Assembly: GCA_012839475.1 (NCBI GenBank)
Contig: DUNG01000014.1
Span: 1-64,000, forward strand
Direction of reading: 5' to 3'
Length of the DNA stretch: 64,000 nt
Source: Petrimonas sp.
Lineage (GTDB): Bacteria > Bacteroidota > Bacteroidia > Bacteroidales > Dysgonomonadaceae
Part shown: piece after piece, positions 36,025-44,121 of the stretch
Layout of the letters: every line of letters begins with the position of its first letter
Numbering within the stretch: position 1 is the first letter of the stretch
Notes under the pieces: generated by a model
Database searches by the model: none
Told to the model about the DNA's origin: nothing
The model's input: the letters and a program-made list of their open reading frames with translations, nothing else
Program-made: the position numbers and the translations under genes

Positions 36025-36045
36025 AAAAAGTCATCTTGACTTTTT
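36025..36045. terminator. Possible weak terminator/attenuator hairpin
   Basis: A perfect 9-bp stem AAAAAGTCA/TGACTTTTT with a 3-base loop lies between the DUF6686 gene and the lipoprotein gene. It is AT-rich with the T-run inside the stem, so it may only partly stop transcription in the flavodoxin operon. Confidence 0.35.
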
Positions 36046-36072
36046 ATTCTTATTAATACCCTTTTCCTTTTC

Positions 36073-36477
36073 TCAACTCCAACATACCGATGCTTGCAAC
36101 TTTTCCACCAACATCTTTTCCACGACGCATCCAGGTAAAACGAGTAACTGCCAAAGTGGTCGTTCGGTTATCAACACCTTAACCCGGCTATCAAGTCCGG
36201 GTAAAACGAGCAACTGCCGGAGTGCCGGAAGCTCATCCGCGTGTAACATCAAGCAAGTGCGCGTTGGAGCTATCGGAATCCTTATTTTCCTTCGATACAT
36301 ACTCTGTTTATTGCTTTCTTCCCAGTAATCACCGTCAAGCTCGTGAATATAGTCGACGAAACGGCGGTATTCGGACTCTGACAAATTCAAGTTAAAATTG
36401 TTGAACTCAATATGGATCTTGTTACAAACGCTGCATTTAAACACTATGCCATATTGGGTTTGATTGATGATATTCAT
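36073..36477 (-). CDS. DUF6686-type small protein
   Basis: The start at 36477 gives MNIINQTQYGIVFKCSVCNK and 134 residues, 13 bases after flavodoxin; the frame is open further upstream but overlaps flavodoxin. The conserved part (about 1-60) has CSVC followed by IHIEFNNFNLNLSESEYRRF and matches small DUF6686 proteins of Bacteroidota, often linked with iron genes. The C-terminal 50 residues contain a duplicated QLLVLPG unit that looks like recent tandem duplication and may be non-native sequence. Function is unknown. Confidence 0.65.
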   Translation of the reverse strand: MNIINQTQYGIVFKCSVCNKIHIEFNNFNLNLSESEYRRFVDYIHELDGDYWEESNKQSMYRRKIRIPIAPTRTCLMLHADELPALRQLLVLPGLDSRVKVLITERPLWQLLVLPGCVVEKMLVEKLQASVCWS

Positions 36478-36490
36478 CTTTTCCACAGGG

Positions 36491-36994
36491 TTAAAATGAA
36501 GGTTTGATGTTTTGTACCCAAGAGGAGACACGCTCATCGGTCAGGTCGCTTTCATTATCCACGTCAATGGGCAGTCCCACGAACTTATTATCCACGACGG
36601 CACGCGAGTCGTCAAAACTATATCCGGCTGTAGCCACAGACCCAACTATTTTACACCCCTTTCCAAAGAAAAACTCGTACAGCTCGCCCATCCCGTCCAC
36701 AAAGGTGTCGGAGTAACCACTTGCATCGCCTAATCCGAAAAGGGCGACGATCTTACCGGACAGATCAACCGATTTTAGTCGTGGCAACATATCGTACCAA
36801 TCGTCTTGCAAATCGCCTAACCCCCAGGTGGAGGTACCCAAAATAAGGCAATCGGCGGTGGTAAAGTCATCGGCGCTACACTGCGCCACATCTTTCAATT
36901 GAGGTGAAAACTCGCTTAGCAGCTCGGCAATCTTTTCGGCTGTCTCTCTCGTGTTATCAGTTGAAGAACCGTAGATAATCGATATCTTTTTCAT
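36491..36994 (-). CDS. fldA: Flavodoxin
   Basis: A 167-residue FMN electron carrier. The phosphate loop is YGSSTDNTRETAE (8-20); FMN-flanking loops are TSTWGLGDLQDDW (about 53-65) and GLGDASGYSDTF. Flavodoxin replaces ferredoxin when iron is scarce and is iron-regulated in Porphyromonas. The Met at 36994 begins the flavodoxin fold directly. It is the first gene of the leftward operon under operator C, which is a strong hint that this operator answers to iron shortage. Confidence 0.95.
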   Translation of the reverse strand: MKKISIIYGSSTDNTRETAEKIAELLSEFSPQLKDVAQCSADDFTTADCLILGTSTWGLGDLQDDWYDMLPRLKSVDLSGKIVALFGLGDASGYSDTFVDGMGELYEFFFGKGCKIVGSVATAGYSFDDSRAVVDNKFVGLPIDVDNESDLTDERVSSWVQNIKPSF

Positions 36995-37021
36995 CGTGTT
37001 GTATATTAATGTTTGATTTAA

Positions 37022-37131
37022 CAAAAATATTGCGATTACAAACAGCAAGCAATCCCCAGATCATGGGATTTTATTGATAAACAATCATCATTTATAGGGA
37101 TTGATACGGTCATTTTTGTAGGTTAATTTTG
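37022..37131. promoter_or_regulatory. Operator-promoter element C (divergent, inverted copy)
   Basis: The element is inverted relative to A and B. Its left box, read on the minus strand, is TCCCATGATCTGGGGATTG (37050-37068), and its right box on the plus strand is CATCATTTATAGGGATTG (37086-37103). Leftward: TTG 37050-37052, 20 bases, -7 TATTTTTG (37022-37029) for flavodoxin. Rightward: TTG 37101-37103, 20 bases, -7 TAATTTTG (37124-37131) for the copper ATPase. Both -33 boxes thus lie in the operator. Confidence 0.8.
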
Positions 37132-37184
37132 CTTTTGGGAACCAGAGAACAGCGTTCAGTTGAAATAGAAAGGCCTTACCGAGT

Positions 37185-39446
37185 ATGACAACAGAAAAAT
37201 ATAATATCACGGGTATGGCTTGCTCCGCATGCGCGGCTCACGTTGAGAAGAGTGTGCAAAAGTTGGATGGCATGCGAGAGGTGAGCGTCAACTTACTGAC
37301 AAACAGCATGTCTGTTGAATTTGACGAGAAACGGTTATCATCACAAGATATTATCCACGCTGTTCAAGAAGCCGGCTACAGTGCTTTTTGGGTACAGCCC
37401 GAAAAAACCGAGTCATCGTCCACAAGAATTGATTACGTGGCAAAAGAACAACAGGCATTGAAGAAACGCTTTATTGCCTCTTTAATATTTCTTGTACCAT
37501 TGATATATCTCTCCATGGGCAGTATGGTTGGGTTGCCTTTACCCCTCTCTATCTCTATTGATAAGAATCCCCTCTTGTTTGCTTTCGCGCAATTTATATT
37601 AACTATTCCCATATTTATCATCAACGGCAAGTTTTTCACTAACGGTTTTCGCGCTCTGGGCAAACTGGTGCCCACTATGGACTCGTTAGTCGCCATTGGT
37701 TCATCTGCCGCGTTTATCTACGGGATTTACGCGTTGGTCAGAATTTATTTGGGGTTGAAACAGGGTGATTGGGAATTGGTGAGTCAATTTTCTCACAACC
37801 TGTTTTTCGAGTCGGGTGCTACTATTTTGACCCTGATAACATTGGGCAAATATTTGGAGGCTCGTTCCAAGCGGAGGACTTCAGACGCCTTGAGCAAGCT
37901 AATCGATTCAGCGCCGGAGACAGCTACCGTGACTCGTTTCGGGGAAGAGGTAGAGATCCCTGCCGAAGAGGTGGTCGTGGGCGATATGGTAAGCATTCGG
38001 CCCGGTCAGAAAATCCCGGTTGATGGAGAGGTCACGGAAGGTATTAGTGCCGTTGACGAGTCGGCTATCACGGGCGAGAGTATTCCGGTAACTAAAGAGC
38101 CGGGCGATACGGTTATATCCGCGAGTATCAACAAAACGGGCTACCTGCTTTTCAGGGCCACTAAGGTGGGCGCAGACACCACCTTTTCGCAGATAGTGAA
38201 GCTGCTGGAAGAGGCGTCGGCGTCCAAGGCTCCTATTGCCCGTTTGGCAGACAGGGTTAGTCGTGTCTTCGTGCCGACCGTAATTCTCATAGCCCTGATA
38301 TCGACCGTCGCCTGGTTGCTGTTCGGACAGTCGTTCGAATTCGCGTTGTCCATTGGCATTTCAGTGCTGATTATTTCATGTCCCTGCGCGCTGGGGTTGG
38401 CCACGCCCGTCGCAATCATGGTGGGAACGGGCAAAGGCGCTGAAAAAGGCATTCTCTTCAAATCTGGCGAGGCACTTGAAATGGGGAGCAAACTTGACGC
38501 GGTGGTGTTCGATAAAACCGGAACGGTTACAAAAGGTGAACTGCGGGTAACCGATATCGTGCCAATTCGGGATTTAGATGAAAATGGATTGTTGAAAATA
38601 GCCGCGTCGTTAGAGGCTTATTCCGAGCATCCTATTTCAAAAGCGGCATTGAGTAGAGCTGAAGAGAAGAAATTGTCGCTTTATCCCGTGTCGAATTTCG
38701 TCGCGGTACCCGGCAAAGGAGTATCGGGAGAGATAGTCGAGAAACAATGCAAAATAGGCAATCAGGCTTATATTTCAGAAAATATTGATACTACAGCTAT
38801 TGACGATTTGCTGTTTAGTATAACTCAACAGGGAAAAACAGCGCTGTTGGTGGCGGACGATAAGAAAGTTTTGGGTGTAATCGGCGTTGCCGATGTGTTG
38901 AAGCCGACCAGTCGCCGAGCCGTGGATGAATTGAAATCGATGGGTATCCACACCGTGATGCTTACAGGCGATTATCGGTTAACCGCACATGCTATACAAA
39001 AGGAGTTAGGTGCGGATCAAGTTATCGCCGAAGTTTTGCCGCAAGATAAAGACAAGGCCATTCAAGAGCTTCGTCAAAGCGGGATGAAGGTCGCGATGGT
39101 AGGCGACGGCATTAACGATGCGCCGGCGTTGGCGCGTGCCGACTTGGGTTTTGCCATGAGTACAGGTACCGATGTAGCCGTGGAGTCGGCAGACGTAGTG
39201 TTGATGAAAAACGATCCGCACGATGTGGTAACCGCTATACGGCTCAGCAAAGCTACCCTGAAAAACATCAAGCAAAACCTGTTTTGGGCGTTTTTCTACA
39301 ATACTATCGGGATACCTTTGGCAGCAGGTATTTTTTACCCGATATTGGGCTGGACGTTAAGTCCCACCTTTGCCGCCATAGCTATGAGTTTAAGTTCAAT
39401 AACGGTGGTGTTAAATGCTTTGCGATTAAAGCGAGTCCTCCTTTAA
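37185..39446 (+). CDS. copA: Cu+-exporting P1B-type ATPase
   Basis: A 753-residue copper pump. An N-terminal HMA domain (about 1-68) has GMACSACAAHVE. Then come the A domain with ITGESIPV, the membrane metal site SCPCALGLATPVA, the phosphorylation site FDKTGTVT, the SEHPISKA motif of P1B pumps and the hinge GDGINDAPALA. The last helix MSLSSITVVLNALRL matches the copper subclass. It shares a divergent operator with flavodoxin, which is unusual, because copper export is normally controlled by copper sensors rather than iron-type regulation. Confidence 0.95.
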   Translation: MTTEKYNITGMACSACAAHVEKSVQKLDGMREVSVNLLTNSMSVEFDEKRLSSQDIIHAVQEAGYSAFWVQPEKTESSSTRIDYVAKEQQALKKRFIASLIFLVPLIYLSMGSMVGLPLPLSISIDKNPLLFAFAQFILTIPIFIINGKFFTNGFRALGKLVPTMDSLVAIGSSAAFIYGIYALVRIYLGLKQGDWELVSQFSHNLFFESGATILTLITLGKYLEARSKRRTSDALSKLIDSAPETATVTRFGEEVEIPAEEVVVGDMVSIRPGQKIPVDGEVTEGISAVDESAITGESIPVTKEPGDTVISASINKTGYLLFRATKVGADTTFSQIVKLLEEASASKAPIARLADRVSRVFVPTVILIALISTVAWLLFGQSFEFALSIGISVLIISCPCALGLATPVAIMVGTGKGAEKGILFKSGEALEMGSKLDAVVFDKTGTVTKGELRVTDIVPIRDLDENGLLKIAASLEAYSEHPISKAALSRAEEKKLSLYPVSNFVAVPGKGVSGEIVEKQCKIGNQAYISENIDTTAIDDLLFSITQQGKTALLVADDKKVLGVIGVADVLKPTSRRAVDELKSMGIHTVMLTGDYRLTAHAIQKELGADQVIAEVLPQDKDKAIQELRQSGMKVAMVGDGINDAPALARADLGFAMSTGTDVAVESADVVLMKNDPHDVVTAIRLSKATLKNIKQNLFWAFFYNTIGIPLAAGIFYPILGWTLSPTFAAIAMSLSSITVVLNALRLKRVLL

Positions 39447-39513
39447 AGTTTTCACTTTATTTTCATACGATTATTTTAATCTTTTACATTTTGGTGTATG
39501 GAACCTTTGATAT

Positions 39514-39554
39514 TTAAAATAATCATTCCCAAGAATGTTTAATGATTATTTTAA
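39514..39554. repeat. 14-bp perfect inverted repeat
   Basis: TTAAAATAATCATT (39514-39527) and its exact complement AATGATTATTTTAA (39541-39554) are separated by 13 bases. It lies between copA and the antitoxin-like frame. It could be an operator for the lost toxin-antitoxin pair or a weak terminator of copA. A related non-palindromic piece, CATACGATTATTTTA, is found at about 25875 and 39464. Confidence 0.6.
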
Positions 39555-39606
39555 TCATGTCGGTTTCATATCATTGTATTACTCTAATTCACTAATTGTA
39601 TTTGTT

Positions 39607-39890
39607 ATGGAACGAATTGTACTGAAAGTAAAACCTGAAACGGTACGCGGGTGGCGCATGAAAAGTCGGGAAGCAAAGCCGTCGGATATTGAAGATCTTG
39701 ATCGGCTTTTGAACTTTTGGCTAAACGCTCAAGAAGAAGAGCTTTGGCCTTTTTTGGAACGAGTGCTGCACTTTCGCCACATTCAGTAAGTGCCGATGCT
39801 TTGAAAAAAGCGTTGCTTGAATTACATCCTTTCCAAAATATTCCTATTCTTTCCCCTGCAGATTTTTTGAATACAAGTTTCAATTGTTAA
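39607..39890 (+). pseudogene. Deletion remnant of an antitoxin/PIN-toxin pair
   Basis: The ATG at 39607 opens MERIVLKVKPETVRGWRMKS, like N-termini of small antitoxins next to PIN toxins in Bacteroidota, and stops at 39789. In the next frame the same region continues as ADALKKALLELHPFQNIPIL then SPADFLN and stops at 39890; an ending of the form PxLSPAxFL is typical of PIN-domain toxins. The two parts overlap around 39735-39790, so a deletion and frame slip probably fused the start of one gene to the end of the next. The assignment is tentative. Confidence 0.4.
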
Positions 39891-39945
39891 CCTCTCATTA
39901 CCTGTAAATTGCACATTACTAATTTGCTGAGGCGCTTTTTCTGTC

Positions 39946-40028
39946 GTCTCCCCAATAATGGTGAATTGTTGACCCTTAAAATCCCATCAACTGAGGATTG
40001 ACATGGTCGTTTTTCCAGGTTAATTTTG
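39946..40028 (+). promoter_or_regulatory. Operator-promoter element D (ahead of tetR)
   Basis: Left box GTCTCCCCAATAATGGTG (39946-39963) and a more diverged right box TCCCATCAACTGAGGATTG (39982-40000), 55 bases overall. TTG 39998-40000, 20 bases, then a perfect -7 TAATTTTG (40021-40028). The tetR ATG is 54 bases downstream. Confidence 0.72.
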
Positions 40029-40082
40029 CATGTCGAATTCAAAGAACAGTGTTCAGACACGAAATCGAGTGTCAACCAGAGT

Positions 40083-40721
40083 ATGAAAACAGAAAAAGAA
40101 GAGATACGCCAAGTGCTAATAACAACGGCACGCGAAGCCTTTTTAAAAAAAGGTTATAAGACCGTGTCGATGCGTGAAATATCGGGAAAATCGGGAGTGG
40201 GACTGAGCAATATATACAACTATTTTGACAGCAAAGACGAACTGTACAGGGTGGTGTTAACGCCATTTTTACACTCTTTTGAAAAGATGATGATTGAACA
40301 CTCAGAAGCGAGCAGGGATACCGAAGTAGATATGTACACTTCCGAAAAGTATCAAGCGGAAACAATTCGATCTTTCCTGGAAGTCTTTCGTCAGTACCGC
40401 CCCGAACTGAAATTGCTCTTTTATGCATCGCAAGGTTCCTGTTTCGAGAACTACTGCGAAATGCTTATCGATAACAACACGCGTCGCAGCCTAGAATACA
40501 TGAAGTTAATCAAAGAAAAAAACCACCTCTTGTCTATCGATATTTCCACGTTTTTTATACATCTCTGTTGTGTATGGTGGGTAAACGTTCTTAAAGAGAT
40601 CGCGGGACACGATGAGTTGACAGACATTGAGATTGAGCGCTTTATCGCGGAGTACGTGCGATTTGCCGCCGCCGGGTGGGAAGCCCTATTCAAAACATGC
40701 GAGTCCAAAAAACAGGAATGA
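40083..40721 (+). CDS. TetR/AcrR-family regulator
   Basis: The ATG at 40083 gives 212 residues and agrees with the promoter of element D; an earlier in-frame start would lie at the -7 box. The N-terminal HTH (about 10-58) is typical: LITTAREAFLKKGYKTVSMR then EISGKSGVGLSNIYNYFDSK. The helical C-domain, with Cys133 and Cys139 (SCFENYCEM) and CC near 177, could bind a metal or ligand. Because the operator ahead of it is the same as those ahead of the uptake operons, I infer self-regulation and control of the whole locus. A strong terminator follows at once. Confidence 0.9.
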   Translation: MKTEKEEIRQVLITTAREAFLKKGYKTVSMREISGKSGVGLSNIYNYFDSKDELYRVVLTPFLHSFEKMMIEHSEASRDTEVDMYTSEKYQAETIRSFLEVFRQYRPELKLLFYASQGSCFENYCEMLIDNNTRRSLEYMKLIKEKNHLLSIDISTFFIHLCCVWWVNVLKEIAGHDELTDIEIERFIAEYVRFAAAGWEALFKTCESKKQE

Positions 40722-40767
40722 AATGAAAACTTTGATACTCACGATTACTGAAGCCTTGTACAAAGCC

Positions 40768-40803
40768 AAGCGTACCGCCCAATTCAGGCGGTACGCTTTT
40801 TTT
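40768..40803 (+). terminator. Rho-independent terminator after tetR
   Basis: A perfect 12-bp stem AAGCGTACCGCC/GGCGGTACGCTT with a 7-base loop is followed by a run of T. It isolates tetR from the genes downstream. Confidence 0.9.
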
Positions 40804-40945
40804 ATGAACAAACTTGAACTTTGTTCTCTGTTTAAAAACAGCAATAGCAACATGGAACCAACAGGCTTGCAAGAACCACTGCCCGTGGTATTTAAATATG
40901 GCAAACGTGAAAAACTCATGATAAGCAACTTGATTGGACAACCGT

Positions 40946-41794
40946 ATGACAGTAACAAGTAAAAACCCAACCCATCTTACAGGCGTTCCTGCCACCTTGC
41001 TTATTTCGCTTAGAGCAAGATGCTTGGAGAGCCTTGACCCGAAAGGGATTATAAAAGACGAACGGAGCGTGGATATTGCCCGTGCCCTCGGCTGCGACAT
41101 CTCGCCCGGGAGCGAAAGTTTTTTCACGCAAGTGGGCACGGCACAACGTACCGTGGTGTTTAACGACTACACCAACGACTTCCTTTCCCGCTACCCGGAC
41201 GGAACGGTAGTCAACCTGGCGTGTGGATTAGACACTCGCTTTGAACGATTGGATAACGGTCAGGTAAGATGGTTTGACCTCGATTTGCCGGAAGTCATTA
41301 ACATTCGCCGACGTTTTTTCAAAGAGAGTGAGCGGTATCGCTATATCGAAAAATCGGCATTGGACTTTTCGTGGTTAGATGATGTACCGAAAGAGCGTCC
41401 CGTGTTTATAACTGCCGAAGGACTGTCCTGTTACTTTACCGAAGAGCAGATGCGTGAACTGCTAACCCGCGTAGCCGAAGCCTTTGACTACGTGGAGTTT
41501 GTCATAGAGGCCATAAGTCCCTTTATGGTGCAACACACGGACAAACATCCAAGCATGAAAGATCATGAAGCGCAATTTATGTGGGGCATCAAAACGGGTC
41601 GCGAAATAGATGAATGGAACACTGGCTTTCATTTCGTAAGCGAACGCTACTTCATGCTGGAATGCAAAAAGCGGGCTTTAAGCATACGGTTCATGTGCCT
41701 GTTTCCCTTTTTCGGAAAATCGATGAAAATATTTTTATTGAGAAAAATGAATAGGTGGGCGCCCTTTAAGCAACTTCCGATTTCACTCGTTTGA
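40946..41794 (+). CDS. LCMT/PPM-type SAM methyltransferase
   Basis: The ATG at 40946 gives 282 residues. The family is the leucine carboxyl methyltransferase (TcmP/PPM) group: NPTHLTGVPATLLISLRARC at the start, SAM motif VVNLACGLDTRFERL (about 90-104), then WFDLDLPEVINIRR and FITAEGLSCYFTEEQM. These enzymes methylate small-molecule or peptide carboxylates. A deleted copy is at 28899 and a relative at 48997. It stands between the tetR terminator and an ABC pair; no clear -7 box is visible in front, and 40804-40945 holds nothing else I can support. Confidence 0.82.
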   Translation: MTVTSKNPTHLTGVPATLLISLRARCLESLDPKGIIKDERSVDIARALGCDISPGSESFFTQVGTAQRTVVFNDYTNDFLSRYPDGTVVNLACGLDTRFERLDNGQVRWFDLDLPEVINIRRRFFKESERYRYIEKSALDFSWLDDVPKERPVFITAEGLSCYFTEEQMRELLTRVAEAFDYVEFVIEAISPFMVQHTDKHPSMKDHEAQFMWGIKTGREIDEWNTGFHFVSERYFMLECKKRALSIRFMCLFPFFGKSMKIFLLRKMNRWAPFKQLPISLV

Positions 41795-41827
41795 CTTTGG
41801 TCTCCAGACCTCAACCTTCCAGCTTCG
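41793..41827. repeat. Heptanucleotide array R2 (5 degenerate units)
   Basis: Five 7-base units (GACTTTG, GTCTCCA, GACCTCA, ACCTTCC, AGCTTCG) start right at the stop of the methyltransferase gene. More degenerate than R1. Confidence 0.55.
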
Positions 41828-41846
41828 AAAATAATACTAAAAAAAT

Positions 41847-43598
41847 ATGAATACATTAAAACGTTTTAAAGTTTACATGGGCAAGCGAAAAGCGTTGCTT
41901 CCCCTATCGTTGGTGCTATCGGCTCTCAACGGTTTGTTAGCCTTAGTTCCGGCAGTTTTAGTCTGGTTTATTGTTCGCACGCTTATCAATAGCGGCGGCA
42001 CACCGGAAGGTACTGCCGTATATCAATATGCCTGGTGGGCGTTTGTCGCGGCAGTATTCAGTGTTTTACTTTACTTCGTGGCTCTGATGTTGTCGCACTT
42101 GGCGGCGTTTCGCGTGGAGTGTAACCTGCGTACAACCGCCGTTAATCGCCTGCTTCATATGCCGTTGGGCTTTTTCGAAAACAAGGCGAGCGGACGAATA
42201 CGCAAAATCATCGACGACGATGCCGGGAATACGCATACCTTCTTGGCCCATATACTGCCCGATTTGGCGGCAAGCATCGTTTCGCCTCTGCTGGTATTCG
42301 TGTTACTTTTCGTATTCGATTGGCGAATGGGCGTGGCGAGTTTAATCCCTATCGTCATCACGATGCTGCTTATGGGTAAAATGATGAACCCCAAATACAA
42401 TCACTTCATGAAAGATTATATGACGGCACAAGAGCAGATGAGTGCCGAAGCGGTGGAATACGTGCGGGGGATTCCGGTGGTTAAGGTGTTTCAACAGACG
42501 GTTTTCTCGTTCCGCCGATTTTACGACAGCATTATCCGTTATCGCGATTTGGTCATCCCCTACACGCTCACGTGGCGTCAGCCGATGAGTATCTACACCG
42601 CCGTCATCAACGGTTTCGCCTTTTTCATTATTCCCCTTGCCGTGCTGCTTATCGGTCGGGGTGGCGAGCTGGCGGTAGTTATGAGCGATTTGCTGTTCTA
42701 CCTGCTTATCACGCCTATTATCGGCTCTAACATCATGAGAGTGATGTACCTGCAAAGCAACCTGTTCATGGCGGGCGAAGCCCTTACACGTATCGAGAAT
42801 ATCACATCAACCGAACCACTTCCCGAAGCGGCTCAACCGCAATCCATTAAAAAGCATGATATAGAATTTGGAAACGTGCGATTCGCTTACCCCGAAGCTA
42901 CCACATTCGCCGTGGATGGCGTGTCGTTCCATATCCCGCAAGGCAGCACTTATGCCTTGGTGGGTCAATCGGGCGGGGGCAAAACCACCATTGCCCGACT
43001 TATCCCCCGTTTCTGGGATGTAGCGGAAGGTAGCGTGAAAATCGGTGGCGTGGATGTAAGGGATATCGCCAAAAAAGAGTTGATGGACAACGTATCGTTC
43101 GTGTTTCAAAACAGCAAGCTGTTTAAGACTTCGCTTTTGGAGAATATCACTTACGGCAAGCCCGATGCTTCGCCTGCCGAAATTGAGCGAGCTATCGACT
43201 TGTCGCAAAGTCGTGAGATTATCGACCGCTTGCCTAATGGGTTAAACACGAAAATAGGCGCGGAGGGCACCTACCTTTCCGGTGGGGAGCAACAACGCAT
43301 CGTGTTGGCACGAGCATTTTTAAAAGATGCCCCTATCGTGGTGTTGGATGAAGCCACCGCCTTTGCCGACCCTGAAAACGAACACCTTATTCAACAAGCC
43401 CTACGTGAGTTGATGAAAGGAAAAACCGTGCTGATGATCGCGCATCGCCTGACTACCGTACAGGACGTGGATAGGATTTTGGTGGTGGATAAAGGCAAAA
43501 TCGCCGAGCAAGGCACTCACACGGAGCTGATGGCACAAAAAGGAATATACCACACCATGTGGGACGAATATCAAAAAGCGCTAACATGGACTTTCTGA
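41847..43598 (+). CDS. ABC transporter, fused permease/ATPase (half 1)
   Basis: A 583-residue exporter-fold half transporter: six helices (about 1-315) and an ATPase domain with Walker A GQSGGGKTT (about 373-381), signature LSGGEQQ and Walker B IVVLDEATAFADPENE. The EATAFADPENE ending is a recurring form in IrtA/YbtP-type siderophore importers, which use an exporter fold. It should pair with the half at 44122. Context (iron uptake locus) favours a siderophore or metal-chelate role over drug export, but this is inference. Confidence 0.88.
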   Translation: MNTLKRFKVYMGKRKALLPLSLVLSALNGLLALVPAVLVWFIVRTLINSGGTPEGTAVYQYAWWAFVAAVFSVLLYFVALMLSHLAAFRVECNLRTTAVNRLLHMPLGFFENKASGRIRKIIDDDAGNTHTFLAHILPDLAASIVSPLLVFVLLFVFDWRMGVASLIPIVITMLLMGKMMNPKYNHFMKDYMTAQEQMSAEAVEYVRGIPVVKVFQQTVFSFRRFYDSIIRYRDLVIPYTLTWRQPMSIYTAVINGFAFFIIPLAVLLIGRGGELAVVMSDLLFYLLITPIIGSNIMRVMYLQSNLFMAGEALTRIENITSTEPLPEAAQPQSIKKHDIEFGNVRFAYPEATTFAVDGVSFHIPQGSTYALVGQSGGGKTTIARLIPRFWDVAEGSVKIGGVDVRDIAKKELMDNVSFVFQNSKLFKTSLLENITYGKPDASPAEIERAIDLSQSREIIDRLPNGLNTKIGAEGTYLSGGEQQRIVLARAFLKDAPIVVLDEATAFADPENEHLIQQALRELMKGKTVLMIAHRLTTVQDVDRILVVDKGKIAEQGTHTELMAQKGIYHTMWDEYQKALTWTF

Positions 43599-43666
43599 GA
43601 AGTCCGAAGTCAGGAGTCGGGAGTCGGAAGTATCATACCTTCGGACTTCGGACTTCCGACTTCCAA
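43599..43666. repeat. Heptanucleotide array R3 (inverted)
   Basis: Units GAAGTCC, GAAGTCA, GGAGTCG, GGAGTCG, GAAGTAT on one side and ACCTTCG, GACTTCG, GACTTCC, GACTTCC on the other face each other, so the RNA can fold into a long hairpin. It starts right after the stop of the ABC gene and ends at the stop of the convergent four-helix gene, and may act as a two-way terminator. Confidence 0.75.
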
Positions 43667-44020
43667 CTACTTAATGTTCTTTTTAAAGGCAATCATCATA
43701 TTCATCAAGTTAAATGCTTCATTATAAAGATGCTCAAACATTTCATCCGTCATATATTCTCGAAGTTTAGCCTTGTGCAGACAAGTAACAACCTCTGCCA
43801 TAGAACGAATAGCATAGCTCATAAACCTGCGAAATTCGGGATTTGTCTGTCCAATAGCACCCTCGGATATATTCAAGGCGATACTGTCAGCAGCACGTCT
43901 AATCTGAGAAGAAAGATTAAACAGTTCCTCTCGTGGGAACGTGCACGCAAGATGATGAATTTCCTCGCCAAAGGTCATAGCCTTTTGCCATATAGTAAGT
44001 TTTTCAAATTTAAACTCCAT
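43667..44020 (-). CDS. Four-helix-bundle protein (S23/IVS family)
   Basis: The protein has 117 residues from Met at 44020. It begins FKFEKLTIWQKAMTFGEEIH and has SSQIRRAADSIALNISEGA, the hallmark of the four-helix-bundle family originally found in 23S rRNA intervening sequences (TIGR02436) and related to Avd of diversity-generating retroelements. Function is unknown, with nucleic-acid binding likely. It lies opposite to the two ABC halves and splits them, and arrays R3 and R4 flank it, so it looks like an inserted unit. Confidence 0.85.
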   Translation of the reverse strand: MEFKFEKLTIWQKAMTFGEEIHHLACTFPREELFNLSSQIRRAADSIALNISEGAIGQTNPEFRRFMSYAIRSMAEVVTCLHKAKLREYMTDEMFEHLYNEAFNLMNMMIAFKKNIK

Positions 44021-44066
44021 AAGCAATTAATTTTCATAAATATAGCAATAAAAATTTAAACGCTCA

Positions 44067-44105
44067 GACTTCGGACTTCAAACTTCAAACTTCAGACTTC
44101 AGACT
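44067..44105. repeat. Heptanucleotide array R4 (5 units)
   Basis: Units GACTTCG, GACTTCA, AACTTCA, AACTTCA, GACTTCA and a partial sixth. It lies on the other side of the four-helix gene from R3, just before the second ABC half. Confidence 0.8.
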
Positions 44106-44121
44106 AAAAACTTAATAAATC

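Noticed and set aside
40804-40962. 53-codon frame MNKLELCS... between the tetR terminator and the methyltransferase
   Set aside because: It starts at the base of the terminator, has no ribosome site or known family, and overlaps the next gene; I could not support it as a gene.
43559-44059. Plus-strand frame through the four-helix gene
   Set aside because: It is the opposite strand of a well-recognised four-helix-bundle gene and begins inside the repeat array.
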